Shown in pieces: positions 23,935 through 32,293 of a stretch of 42,883 nt of DNA (its first letter is position 1; each line of letters begins with the position of its first letter). The notes under the pieces are model-generated. The model made no database searches and had not been told where the DNA came from. It saw only the letters and a list, made by a program, of their open reading frames with translations. The position numbers were made by a program, and so were the translations under genes. Origin of the DNA: Selenomonas sp. (GTDB lineage Bacteria; Bacillota_C; Negativicutes; Selenomonadales; Selenomonadaceae). The DNA lies in contig NZ_JAILKR010000034.1 of the NCBI RefSeq assembly GCF_024693525.1, positions 1 through 42,883 of the forward strand, written 5' to 3'.

Positions 23935-24606
23935 TCAACGTCTTTTTGCCGGTTTTACCTTGCCATTCATGCGCGCCAAAAGGCCCTGTTTGCCCGAGAC
24001 CGCATCATGTACTGCTTCCTCCAGCGCCGTTTCCACCTGGCCCTTATCCACATCAGCCGTGCCAATGCGGATGATGTTCAGCGGCAATTTGGCAACGGTA
24101 TTGTGCTCTTTTCCCCGGCCGACAGCCGCCAACACAATGCGGCCCGTTTCTACATCCACTACCCGCAGGGAAACCGTCGCAAAGACCTTATAACGATCTG
24201 TTCCGGCACCAACTACCGACGTGGAGGATTTCTGCGTCGTCACGGAATTGATGCTACCCAGCACCAGATACTGGGCCCCCGTTAGATTGCCCACCTGAGC
24301 TGCCGTCTCGGGATTGGTCATCCCACTCATGGCCAGTGCCATTTCATCCGTTACATCCTTCAAACGTGCCCGCTCTACCACGTCAAAGCTGCCGGTGTTC
24401 AACAGTTCGGCAATGGCAAAATCATGGATTTGATTCATCTCCTCACGGTCCCACTCCTTGGAGATAATCCCCTTATTAGCAAAGGGCAGCACTGCCAAAG
24501 TCGGGTGATCCAGAATGCTCACCGAAGCGGCACTTGCCAAGCTGCTTCCCATAACCAACGTTACAGCCAGGCACAAAGCGGCCATAATTCCCTTTAATTT
24601 CATCAT
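23935..24606 (-). CDS. CsgG-family exported protein, 223 aa
   Basis: The best CsgG match of the operon. After a signal peptide (about 1-26) come TLAVLPFANKG, FAIAELLNTGSFDVVERARL, MALAMSGMTNPETAAQVGNL with TGAQYLVLGSINS, and VSLRVVDVETGRIVLAAVG. CsgG proteins form outer-membrane channels for curli or related export, or sit in envelope assemblies. This one lacks a lipobox and no curli subunit gene is nearby, so its partner is not known. Confidence 0.85.
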   Translation of the reverse strand: MMKLKGIMAALCLAVTLVMGSSLASAASVSILDHPTLAVLPFANKGIISKEWDREEMNQIHDFAIAELLNTGSFDVVERARLKDVTDEMALAMSGMTNPETAAQVGNLTGAQYLVLGSINSVTTQKSSTSVVGAGTDRYKVFATVSLRVVDVETGRIVLAAVGRGKEHNTVAKLPLNIIRIGTADVDKGQVETALEEAVHDAVSGKQGLLARMNGKVKPAKRR

Positions 24607-24631
24607 CGTTCCATCCTTTCATTTCCCTTGC

Positions 24632-25750
24632 TCAACGGGAAACCGACATTTTAATCGTATTGTTGCTGATTCCGGCAATAAATATGCCCAAGGAAGTTTT
24701 CCCCTGCAGGGATTTCACTAAAACTTCCGGTTTTACAATAGTATCCACCGACAAAATTGCCTTGCCGTTCTGATGTTCACGAATGTAGACATTCTGAACT
24801 ACTCCCAAGGCTCGCAAATCATCGGCCAACTGCTGTACCGCCTGATAATCCATGGTGCGAACTTCTAACTGCAACGCCTGATTGGCATTTGCACTGAAAT
24901 GGCGGAACTTATCCTCAAGTTTCGCTGCTGCATCTTTGGCGGCATTTCCGATTGCCTTTTGCTTGGCAGATTCCAGGCTGTTGTCCACAGCTTTAGCCGA
25001 ATTCGAAAAGGTGCCAATGATTTCCCCTGTATCGAATTTCAAAATCTTAACCGTCATCGACGCTTTGCCATTTTTGAGCAGCGTTGGCTCGTAGCCTCCC
25101 TTGCCATTGGGCAGGGAAATCCCCTGGGCCTGTGCCGTAGAAACACCCAGCACCAGGTAATCAGCGCCCAGTGAGCGGCCGATACTGCCAATGGCGGAAC
25201 TGCCCTGGTAAATACGATTCAACAACCGGGCATCCTGCAATGAGGAAGCGACACCGGCATCCACCACATGGGAAAATCCCAGGTCAATAAGCCGGGCATT
25301 GATAGCCGATTCTGCTATCTGATCGTGGCCCAAAACATTTCCCTTGTCGTCCTGCTCCAGAATAACCACGGCAATGCGCGGGTCATTGAGCATCATGAGC
25401 ATCTTAAGATTGTTCATGAGCTTGGCATCCGGCGAGGTATCCACATCAATGCTGGCCTTCACATGAACAGACCCAGCTACTACATCCTGGGACAAAATCT
25501 TCATATCCTTCACAAATCCCTGGGATTTCATATAGATTTGGTCCAGTTCGGTGGCATAGTTGGTCACCAAAGTCCGGGAATCCACCAGAGTCCCTACTAC
25601 CTGTTCCACAGCTGCCCGCGATGCGTCCCGCAGGGCGCTGTCCTTATCCGCCCCATATCCATCAACGACTACCACCTGCGCCAGAACAGACTGTGCCGTC
25701 AAGGTCATCGCGGCCCCAAAAATCAAGGATATCTTTTTTAATTTCCCCAT
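24632..25750 (-). CDS. FlgT-like exported protein, first gene of the operon
   Basis: The 372-residue protein has a signal peptide (about 1-25) and then VVVDGYGADKDSALRDASRA with AAVEQVVGTLVDSRTLV, the pattern of the FlgT N-terminal domain. A middle part begins with DPRIAVVILEQ, and LGADYLVLGVSTAQAQG with TVKILKFDTGEIIGTFS follows. In Vibrio FlgT forms the H-ring around the flagellar basal body in the outer membrane. Here, in a diderm Firmicute beside flagellin genes, a related envelope role is likely but unproven. GGGAGG precedes the ATG and a promoter lies just upstream. Confidence 0.78.
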   Translation of the reverse strand: MGKLKKISLIFGAAMTLTAQSVLAQVVVVDGYGADKDSALRDASRAAVEQVVGTLVDSRTLVTNYATELDQIYMKSQGFVKDMKILSQDVVAGSVHVKASIDVDTSPDAKLMNNLKMLMMLNDPRIAVVILEQDDKGNVLGHDQIAESAINARLIDLGFSHVVDAGVASSLQDARLLNRIYQGSSAIGSIGRSLGADYLVLGVSTAQAQGISLPNGKGGYEPTLLKNGKASMTVKILKFDTGEIIGTFSNSAKAVDNSLESAKQKAIGNAAKDAAAKLEDKFRHFSANANQALQLEVRTMDYQAVQQLADDLRALGVVQNVYIREHQNGKAILSVDTIVKPEVLVKSLQGKTSLGIFIAGISNNTIKMSVSR

Positions 25751-25784
25751 AGTTGTCGCTCCTCCCTATATTTTTACGCTTTAA

Positions 25785-25812
25785 ATATAACATGCCTGCC
25801 TCGGAAATTCAA
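25785..25812 (-). promoter_or_regulatory. Promoter of the FlgT/CsgG-like operon
   Basis: On the minus strand TTGAAT (25807-25812) lies 16 nt before TTATAT (25785-25790), which is preceded by TG. It is the only good candidate between the operon and the terminator at 25838. Confidence 0.55.
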
Positions 25813-25837
25813 TATATCCATCAAAGGTCCTAGAGAT

Positions 25838-25870
25838 AAAAAAATCCCGCAGCCAAAGCTGCGGGATTTT
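25838..25870 (-). terminator. Terminator after the minus-strand GGGtGRT copy
   Basis: AAAATCCCGCAGC and GCTGCGGGATTTT form a 13-bp stem with a 4-nt loop and T tracts, about 35 bp past the stop at 25904. Confidence 0.92.
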
Positions 25871-25903
25871 CTTGCTAGCATATAAAGGTTTCCAAAACGG
25901 AAA

Positions 25904-26569
25904 TTATTTGCTCATTGCTTCCTGTACGGCAACAGCAACAGCAACGGTCATGCCGACCATCGGGTTGTTACCAGCGCCGATGAGGCCCATCATGTCAACG
26001 TGAGCCGGAACGGAGGAAGAACCTGCGAACTGAGCATCGCCGTGCATACGGCCCATCGTATCCGTCATACCATAGGAAGCCGGGCCGGCTGCCATGTTGT
26101 CCGGATGAAGCGTACGGCCCGTACCGCCACCAGATGCAACGGAGAAGTACTTCTTGCCGTTCTCGATGCAATCTTTCTTGTAGCAGCCTGCAACCGGATG
26201 CTGGAAGCGCGTCGGGTTCGTGGAGTTACCCGTGATGGAGATATCAACGTTCTCGAGTTTCATGATGGCAACGCCTTCCTGTACGGACTCAGCGCCATAG
26301 CATTTAACTTTGGAACGGAGGCCATCGCTGTAAGCGATTTCCTTAACAACATTGACTTTGTCAGACTTGAAGTCGTACTCCGTCTCTACGAACGTGAAAC
26401 CGTTGATGCGGCTGATGATCTGAGCAGCATCTTTGCCGAGGCCGTTGAGGATAACGCGCAGCGGGTTCTTACGAACTTTGTTAGCCGTCTGAGCGATACC
26501 GATAGCACCTTCAGCAGCTGCGAAGGATTCGTGACCAGCCAGGAATGCGAAGCAGCCAGCTTCCTCAGA
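25904..26569 (-). pseudogene. GGGtGRT-family protein, N-terminally truncated (copy A)
   Basis: The frame encodes about 221 residues from SEEAGCFAFLAGHESFAAAE to the normal C-terminus QEAMSK, including the name motif GGGTGRTLHPDN. This family (PF14057) is normally about 330 residues; the first 110 or so are absent and there is no start codon at the break (the first in-frame ATG is at 26263). The family's function is unknown, and it is often found near Fe-S scaffold genes. A terminator follows, so the 3' end is native. Broken where it meets copy B head to head. Confidence 0.85.
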
Positions 26570-27153
26570 CGGCTAACAAAGTTCGTAAGAACCCGCTGCG
26601 CGTTATCCTGAACGGCCTCGGCAAAGACGCTGCTCAGATCATCAGCCGTATCAACGGTTTCACTTTCGTGGAAACGGAATACGACTTCAAGGCTGACAAA
26701 GTTAACGTTGTGAACGAAATCGCTTACAGCGATGGCCTCCGTTCCAAGGTTCGCTGCTACGGCGCTGAATCCGTACAGGAAGGCGTTGCTATCATGAAGC
26801 TCGAGAAGGTTGATATCTCCATCACGGGTAACTCCACCAACCCGACTCGCTTCCAGCATCCGGTTGCAGGCTGCTACAAGAAAGACTGCATCGAAAACGG
26901 CAAGAAGTACTTCTCCGTTGCAAGCGGTGGCGGCACGGGCCGTACGCTCCATCCGGATAACATGGCAGCTGGCCCGGCTTCCTATGGTATGACCGACACC
27001 ATGGGCCGCATGCACGGCGATGCCCAGTTCGCAGGTTCCTCCTCCGTACCGGCACACGTTGACATGATGGGCCTCATCGGCGCAGGCAACAACCCGATGG
27101 TTGGTATGACCGTTGCTGTGGCTGTAGCTGTTCAGGAAGCTATGAGCAAATAA
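26566..27153 (+). pseudogene. GGGtGRT-family protein, N-terminally truncated (copy B)
   Basis: About 195 residues from QTANKVRKN to the normal C-terminus. Homology begins abruptly at 26564; upstream is antisense sequence of copy A. An ATG at 26545 in the same frame would add MRSSQLP of chance sequence, without a ribosome site. The protein differs from copy A at about four residues only, although many codons differ. The 3' flank differs from that of copy A, so both are true separate genes that lost their 5' parts. Confidence 0.85.
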
Positions 27154-27247
27154 TTTATAGCCAAACTTACAAGGCACAAGTTCCTATTGCGGGGCTTGTG
27201 TCTTTTTCTTTTGAAATCACCTATATCCGCATGGGATAAAAATCCTT

Positions 27248-27273
27248 TAAGTTTTTGAAGATTTTGTCGATAT
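27248..27273 (+). promoter_or_regulatory. Sigma-28-like promoter of flagellin gene 1
   Basis: TAAG (27248-27251), 14 nt, then GTCGATAT (27266-27273) fits the Firmicute sigma-D/FliA consensus TAAA-N14/16-GCCGATAT. It lies about 45 nt before the start codon and has the same layout as the promoter before flagellin 3. Confidence 0.75.
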
Positions 27274-27317
27274 ACTATATGTGAAGGATGATTTATGCCC
27301 ACACGGAGGTAGTCATC

Positions 27318-29084
27318 ATGGCAATGGTAATCAAAAATAACGTGGCAGCCCAGATGGCACTGGGGGAGCTGAATAAGAATAATAATAAACTAGCCAAAGC
27401 ATTGGAAAAAGCGGCATCCGGTCAGAAGTTGAACAGCGCAGCTGATGATGCCTCTGGTTATGCCATTAGTGAGCGTATGCGGGTGCAGTTGCGGGGGTTG
27501 GAATCTACTCATGCAAATACGCAGAACGCTACCAGTCTGCTCAAAACGGCCGAGGGTGCGGTATCCTCTACGGTGGATATCCTGAAATCTTTTAAGGAAA
27601 AGGCTATTGATGCCGCTAATGATACCAATACAGATGATGACCGTGCTATTATCCAAAAAGAACTTAATCAATATATGTCACAGATTGAGGACAATGCCTC
27701 GGTGACATTTAACGGTAAGCGGCTTTTGGATGGCACTCAGGGGCGAGGCATCGTAGCAAATCCTTGGGACGCTATGGCATCCTTTATGAGCTATCTGGAT
27801 GATGCTAACACTACTGCTGCAGATGCTTTGGATGGGGCGATAAAATACGTTTCTGGCGGTAAATTCGAGAACGAAAAAGCCCTGATTGACAGTTTCATCA
27901 ACGATATCACGAACAGTGGTCTTGATGCCTGTGGTATTGATTTGGATAATGATGATACTGGTGCCATTACTGGTAAAGACGCGCGCAATGAAGTGGTTAA
28001 GACAGCAGAAAGCATTGTGCCAGAAAAGGATTATCCCTATGGCGGCGATCCGACGGGGGGGACATCCCGTATTCGTGGCCTGACCATAAATTGGCCAGAT
28101 TCTGTAAGTTCCGATGTAGAACGGGCAATCTTGGGAGCCTTGGATAATCCCTGGTTGCAAAACTGTATGGATCTTATCGATGAATCCTACGCCTTGAATT
28201 TCTGGGAGAATGGCAACTATGTCCGTACTATGGATGTGAAGCTGGCATACGAAGGAACTTCGGGAACTCTGGCTTACGTTACCAGTTCCTCTGCTGGGGG
28301 CGAGACAGTAGGGCTTAGCATGACCATCAACATGAGTTATTACTCGTCCATAGATTTGAACGATTGGAATGGCGAGGCATCCGGCGGAGCAGGTTACCTC
28401 GACCGCACTATTGCCCATGAGATGGTACATGCTCTGATGTCTGCAAATATCAAGAATTTCTCCAGCTTGCCCAAGTATATCAAGGAAGGTGCTGCTGAAG
28501 TGGTACATGGTATTGATGATTTCCGTAAGAGTACCATACAAACATTGGTAGCTAGTCCTTCCACTTTGCGTAGTGTCTTAGAAGATTCTTCCTCGGCCTC
28601 AGGTGACCAAGCCTATGCCGCCGGTTATATGATACTCCGCTATCTGGCCAAGCAGTCTGCCGATGCAGAGCCGGAGAAGAATTTGGTGTTCCATACGGGA
28701 ACCAAAGCCAATCAGCAAATGCGGGTAGGGCTGGCGGATATGCGTTGCAAGGCGTTGGGGTTAAGGAAGTCTGATGGCACCACGCTCAGTGTTGTGACTC
28801 AGGAATTGGCTAATTCCGCCATTACGGTTATTGACCGGGCAATCGGCCGAGCACTGAAGCAGCAGACACTTATCGGTGCCATGACCAGCCGTTTGGAATA
28901 CACCGCCTCAAATATCATGACTGCCCACGAAAATGTTACTTCCTCGGAGAGTGTTATCCGGGATGCAGATATGGCCAAAGCCATGACTGACTATACAAAA
29001 GCCAATGTACTGAGTCAGAGCGCGCAGTCCATGTTGGCACAGGCCAATCAGAACAGCAGCAGCGTATTGTCACTACTGCAATGA
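27318..29084 (+). CDS. Flagellin with central zinc metalloprotease domain (flagellinolysin type)
   Basis: Start at ATG 27318, 8 nt after GGAGG, giving 588 residues. Residues 1-140 and about 455-588 are standard flagellin D0/D1 regions (LNSAADDASGYAISERMRVQ; C-terminus SESVIRDADMAKAMTDYTKA then QANQNSSSVLSLLQ). The central 310 residues are not flagellin. They hold AHEMVHALM (H367, E368, H371) and IKEGAAEVVHG with E390, an exact HExxH-x18-E gluzincin site. This matches flagellinolysin, an active protease within a flagellin described from Clostridium haemolyticum. It should polymerise into the filament and cut external proteins. It lies 33 bp ahead of flagellin 2 and is cotranscribed. Confidence 0.9.
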   Translation: MAMVIKNNVAAQMALGELNKNNNKLAKALEKAASGQKLNSAADDASGYAISERMRVQLRGLESTHANTQNATSLLKTAEGAVSSTVDILKSFKEKAIDAANDTNTDDDRAIIQKELNQYMSQIEDNASVTFNGKRLLDGTQGRGIVANPWDAMASFMSYLDDANTTAADALDGAIKYVSGGKFENEKALIDSFINDITNSGLDACGIDLDNDDTGAITGKDARNEVVKTAESIVPEKDYPYGGDPTGGTSRIRGLTINWPDSVSSDVERAILGALDNPWLQNCMDLIDESYALNFWENGNYVRTMDVKLAYEGTSGTLAYVTSSSAGGETVGLSMTINMSYYSSIDLNDWNGEASGGAGYLDRTIAHEMVHALMSANIKNFSSLPKYIKEGAAEVVHGIDDFRKSTIQTLVASPSTLRSVLEDSSSASGDQAYAAGYMILRYLAKQSADAEPEKNLVFHTGTKANQQMRVGLADMRCKALGLRKSDGTTLSVVTQELANSAITVIDRAIGRALKQQTLIGAMTSRLEYTASNIMTAHENVTSSESVIRDADMAKAMTDYTKANVLSQSAQSMLAQANQNSSSVLSLLQ

Positions 29085-29117
29085 ACATGGTAAGCTTTTT
29101 CAGGGAGGGAATGTATC

Positions 29118-30605
29118 ATGGCAATGACGCTTATGAATAACGCCACAACAATGATGACATTGGGGGAACTAAATAAAAACATCACCAAGGCCAACAGTGC
29201 CTCCAAGAAGCTGGCTTCCGGCATGCGCTTGAACAGTGCTGCCGATGGGGCTTCCGAATATGCAATTTCAGAGAAGATGCGGGTGTGCTTGCGCAGCTTG
29301 AATCAAGATGATCAGAATATCCAGAATGGCCGCTCCTTGGTAAAGGTTGGTTTAGGTGGCATGGAGGAAATAAAGCATTCTATCGAGCAGATGAAAGAAC
29401 TGGCTCTCGGCGCGGCTAATGATACCATGACCGATGAAGACCGGGCTACTTCGCAGAAAGTTTTAAACCACATGATTGATAATATAGACGATATTGCTAC
29501 TGGCACTACCTTTAACGGTATTCATGTGCTGATGCCTATGGGGAAAAATAGTGATTTGGATATTTTGCCAGCGGATTTTGTGTTTGTCGTGGATATTACT
29601 GGGAGTATGGGCGGGCACATAAGTTCTGTGGCCAGTAAGGTTGGAGGCTTTGCCTCATATTTGCGTAGTATAAATGTAGATGCAAATTTTGCTTTGGTAA
29701 GTTATGGTGATTGCACAGCTGATCCACCATCGTCATTAAGTGGGCGTCTTGAACATCAGCGTTTTGGTGATGATGTGGATGCATTTTCTTCGGCACTGGA
29801 CACGTTGGCTAGCTCCGTTACTGGTGGAGGTGATATGCCGGAGTCCGGGCTGGAAGCTATAATGGATTCTACTGATGGTGCATTAGCCTATGAATGGAGA
29901 GAGGATGCAATGAGGCATGTTGTAGTTATTACGGATGCTGATGTGCATGATTCTGATGATACACCAATAACCGGTTCAGGAACAGTGCCCGCTTCTGATT
30001 GGTATTCGGTAAGTGATGTGGTGGATGCATTAAATGCTGATAGTGTCAAGGCACATGTTATATCGAACCGCTATCGTGAATGGGAAGAAATTACTAGCGG
30101 AACTGGTGGTGAATATTACAGCATCAGCAGTGATTACGAAATTTCCTTGCGTGATTTAGCCAAAACTTTAGGGGAAAGTTTCCATGACAACCTGCGTATT
30201 CAGACAGGTACGAAAGCTAACGAAAATATACTGGTGCAGGTTTATGACCACCGTGCCAATGCTTTGGGCCTGCGGACGGAAATCAAAAAAGGCGAATGGG
30301 AAAATATCAAAATCAATCCACGGGAAGCAGCCGTAGCCTCACTAGCAAAGATTGATAAAGCCATGAACAAAGTCTTAGGCTACGCCACTACCTGGGGCTC
30401 TTATGCTCAGCGCATGGATCAGACTCAGGCTACCACCGTTACCAATGCCGAAAACACCCAGGCTTCCGAAAGCATTATTCGTGATGCCGATATGGCTAAG
30501 GAAATGGCAGAATATACCAAAAACAATGTCCTATCCCAAGCAGCCCAGTCTATGTTGGCTCAGGCCAACCAAAACACCAGCAGTGTATTGTCCCTGTTGC
30601 AATAA
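29118..30605 (+). CDS. Flagellin with central von Willebrand factor A (VWA) domain
   Basis: The 495-residue protein has flagellin ends (residues 1-140, with LNSAADGASEYAISEKMRV; and about 358-495, ending QANQNTSSVLSLLQ). Residues about 150-352 form a VWA domain: FVFVVDITGSMGG supplies the MIDAS residues D159, T161 and S163; SVTGGGDMPESG and VVVITDADVHD supply T235 and D273. VWA domains bind proteins through a metal ion. Inside a flagellin this would make the filament an adhesive surface. I know of no described flagellin with this domain. The insert is visibly more AT-rich than the flanks. GGGAGGG precedes the ATG. Confidence 0.9.
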   Translation: MAMTLMNNATTMMTLGELNKNITKANSASKKLASGMRLNSAADGASEYAISEKMRVCLRSLNQDDQNIQNGRSLVKVGLGGMEEIKHSIEQMKELALGAANDTMTDEDRATSQKVLNHMIDNIDDIATGTTFNGIHVLMPMGKNSDLDILPADFVFVVDITGSMGGHISSVASKVGGFASYLRSINVDANFALVSYGDCTADPPSSLSGRLEHQRFGDDVDAFSSALDTLASSVTGGGDMPESGLEAIMDSTDGALAYEWREDAMRHVVVITDADVHDSDDTPITGSGTVPASDWYSVSDVVDALNADSVKAHVISNRYREWEEITSGTGGEYYSISSDYEISLRDLAKTLGESFHDNLRIQTGTKANENILVQVYDHRANALGLRTEIKKGEWENIKINPREAAVASLAKIDKAMNKVLGYATTWGSYAQRMDQTQATTVTNAENTQASESIIRDADMAKEMAEYTKNNVLSQAAQSMLAQANQNTSSVLSLLQ

Positions 30606-30621
30606 AACAAGTTACCCAAAG

Positions 30622-30647
30622 GAGCCGGTGTATGCCGGTTCTTTTTA
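30622..30647 (+). terminator. Terminator after flagellin 2
   Basis: GAGCCGG (30622-30628) and CCGGTTC (30635-30641) form a 7-bp stem with one G-U pair, followed by TTTTT. It closes the two-gene flagellin unit. Confidence 0.82.
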
Positions 30648-30671
30648 TAAAAATTTTTTTGAGGGGGCTAT

Positions 30672-30697
30672 TAAGTATTTGCCATTTTCACCGATAC
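30672..30697 (+). promoter_or_regulatory. Sigma-28-like promoter of flagellin gene 3
   Basis: TAAG (30672-30675), 14 nt, then ACCGATAC (30690-30697). The layout matches the promoter of flagellin 1. It starts about 95 nt before the start codon, leaving a longer leader. Confidence 0.75.
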
Positions 30698-30790
30698 ATA
30701 AGTAGAGGATTCGGCAAATCTGCATTGAGGAGGATGCAGGCTTGCCTATGCGGATAGATAATGGTCACGGAAACAAGGAGGTTGGCCACT

Positions 30791-32119
30791 ATGGCTATGG
30801 TAGTGAAGAACAATATGCAGGCTAAGAATACTCTTAACCAACTGGACAAGAACGACAAGGCTCTTGCCAAAAGCCTGAAAAAAGTTGCATCAGGGATGAA
30901 AATCAACAGTGCGGAAGATGATGCATCCGGCTATTCCATCTCAGAGAAAATGCTCACCCAGATGAGAAGTCTGAGTCAGGACATCGACAACGCGCAGAAT
31001 GGCAACAGCATGCTGAAAGTTGCTGAGGGCGGTATCCAGAGCACCGTGGACATCCTCAGCACCCTGAAAGAAAAAGTCATCAATGCGGCTAATGATACCA
31101 ATACTGATGCAGACCGGTTGACGATTCAAAAGGAATTGGATAAGGCCGTTGACCAGCTGGATGAAAATGCCAATGTGCAATATAATGGCAAGACGGTGCT
31201 GGATGGGTCGCATAACAATGAGGTAATACATCCGGGAACCTACACATCCTTGGTCAATGAGAGCTTAGCCCCCAATGTATCTACTGGTGATGACATCACA
31301 GATTTGTGTGATGTTACAGGTCGCAGCTTGGGAATATTGCCGGACAGCAAGATTGAATATTCCTATGTTATTCAGGGGAAAACATATATGACTACCCTGT
31401 CACCCGTAAGTGCTTATACAGTGGGTGAGATGTTCCAAATGAGTGAAGATGAAAATGGAGATACGCCGCTGGCTACGCAGATTAGTACGGTTTTTAGCAA
31501 TAATGTTGGCAAGGATAGAACTGGAACTGATGTGTATACCGTAAATGGTAATAAAGCATTGATTTTCAAAGCGGGAACCGCAGGAGTTAATGGGCAGGTT
31601 TCTGGTTTGACCATTAACGTGGTGAATAAAGATGGTACGATTAATCAGACGGCCAATTCTGTATTGAATAATTTTTATGAAGCCATTCGGGCAGAGAATG
31701 AGTCGCCGGATAATGCATTGACCTTCCAGATAGGGACGAAGGCCAATCAGACAGTCAGGATTGGTTTTTCCGATATGCGGGCTACGGCTTTGGGGTTAAG
31801 GGCTGCCGATGGGAGCACACTTTCCATCAGCACCCAGAAAAAAGCCAATGCCGCCATCAGCGTTTTGGAACTGGCTATGGATAAAGCCTTGAAGCTCCAG
31901 ACCACGGTGGGGGCAGTGGAAAGCAGGCTGGGCTTTACCGTGTCTAACCTGACAACTGCCAGTGAAAGTACCAATGCATCCGAATCCATTATTCGTGATG
32001 CGGATATGGCCAAGGAAATGACCAACTACACCAAAAATAATGTGTTGAAACAAGCAGCCCAGTCCATGTTAGCGCAGGCAAATCAGAATAGCTCGTCTGT
32101 ACTTAGCTTGTTGCAGTAA
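30791..32119 (+). CDS. Flagellin with unassigned central domain
   Basis: Start ATG 30791, 9 nt after AAGGAGG, giving 442 residues. Flagellin ends are normal (residues 1-140, INSAEDDASGYSISEKMLTQ; and about 310-442, ending QANQNSSSVLSLLQ). The central part (about 141-310) contains IEYSYVIQGKTYMTTLSPVS and LIFKAGTAGVNGQVSGLTIN, a beta-rich segment that may be a normal flagellin D2/D3 domain. No catalytic motif is seen. This is probably the bulk filament subunit among the three, since it has its own promoter and terminator; that is inference. Confidence 0.92.
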   Translation: MAMVVKNNMQAKNTLNQLDKNDKALAKSLKKVASGMKINSAEDDASGYSISEKMLTQMRSLSQDIDNAQNGNSMLKVAEGGIQSTVDILSTLKEKVINAANDTNTDADRLTIQKELDKAVDQLDENANVQYNGKTVLDGSHNNEVIHPGTYTSLVNESLAPNVSTGDDITDLCDVTGRSLGILPDSKIEYSYVIQGKTYMTTLSPVSAYTVGEMFQMSEDENGDTPLATQISTVFSNNVGKDRTGTDVYTVNGNKALIFKAGTAGVNGQVSGLTINVVNKDGTINQTANSVLNNFYEAIRAENESPDNALTFQIGTKANQTVRIGFSDMRATALGLRAADGSTLSISTQKKANAAISVLELAMDKALKLQTTVGAVESRLGFTVSNLTTASESTNASESIIRDADMAKEMTNYTKNNVLKQAAQSMLAQANQNSSSVLSLLQ

Positions 32120-32148
32120 CCATATGTAAACTTATGTAAATATAAATA

Positions 32149-32199
32149 GCCCTGTATTTGCGACAGCCATAGACGGCTATCACAAATGCAGGGCGTTTT
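32149..32199 (+). terminator. Long hairpin after flagellin 3, probable terminator
   Basis: GCCCTGTATTTGCGACAGCC (32149-32168) and its near-complement 32175-32194 form a 20-bp stem with a few mismatches and a 6-nt loop, followed by GTTTTG. The T tract is short. Confidence 0.7.
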
Positions 32200-32293
32200 G
32201 AGTAATTGGGATATTATAACTTTAGAATTAACGTGAAAAATAAGATGTAATGAAATAAAATAAATTGTACACTTAATAAATGAGGTGTTAATA

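Larger units (their letters stand above)
25904..27153. repeat. Imperfect 590-bp inverted repeat with 70-bp spacer
   Basis: The arms 25904-26493 and 26564-27153 are each 590 bp, aligned without gaps, and carry the two GGGtGRT copies. They differ at many third codon positions. The 70-bp spacer belongs to copy A alone (residues SEEAGC to GIA). Confidence 0.85.

Noticed and set aside
25904..27153. Insertion sequence or transposon ends for the inverted repeat
   Set aside because: The arms are coding sequence of a known protein family, there is no transposase, and the outer flanks show no target-site duplication.
26386..27177. 263-aa minus-strand frame antisense to GGGtGRT copy B, and a similar plus-strand frame (26000-26611) over copy A
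   Set aside because: Both run through the opposite strand of a well-supported conserved protein. Long antisense frames are common in GC-rich codons, and the products are not recognisable.
27678..28541. 287-aa minus-strand frame inside flagellin 1
   Set aside because: The sense strand encodes a continuous flagellin with a protease motif; the antisense frame has no ribosome site or known family.
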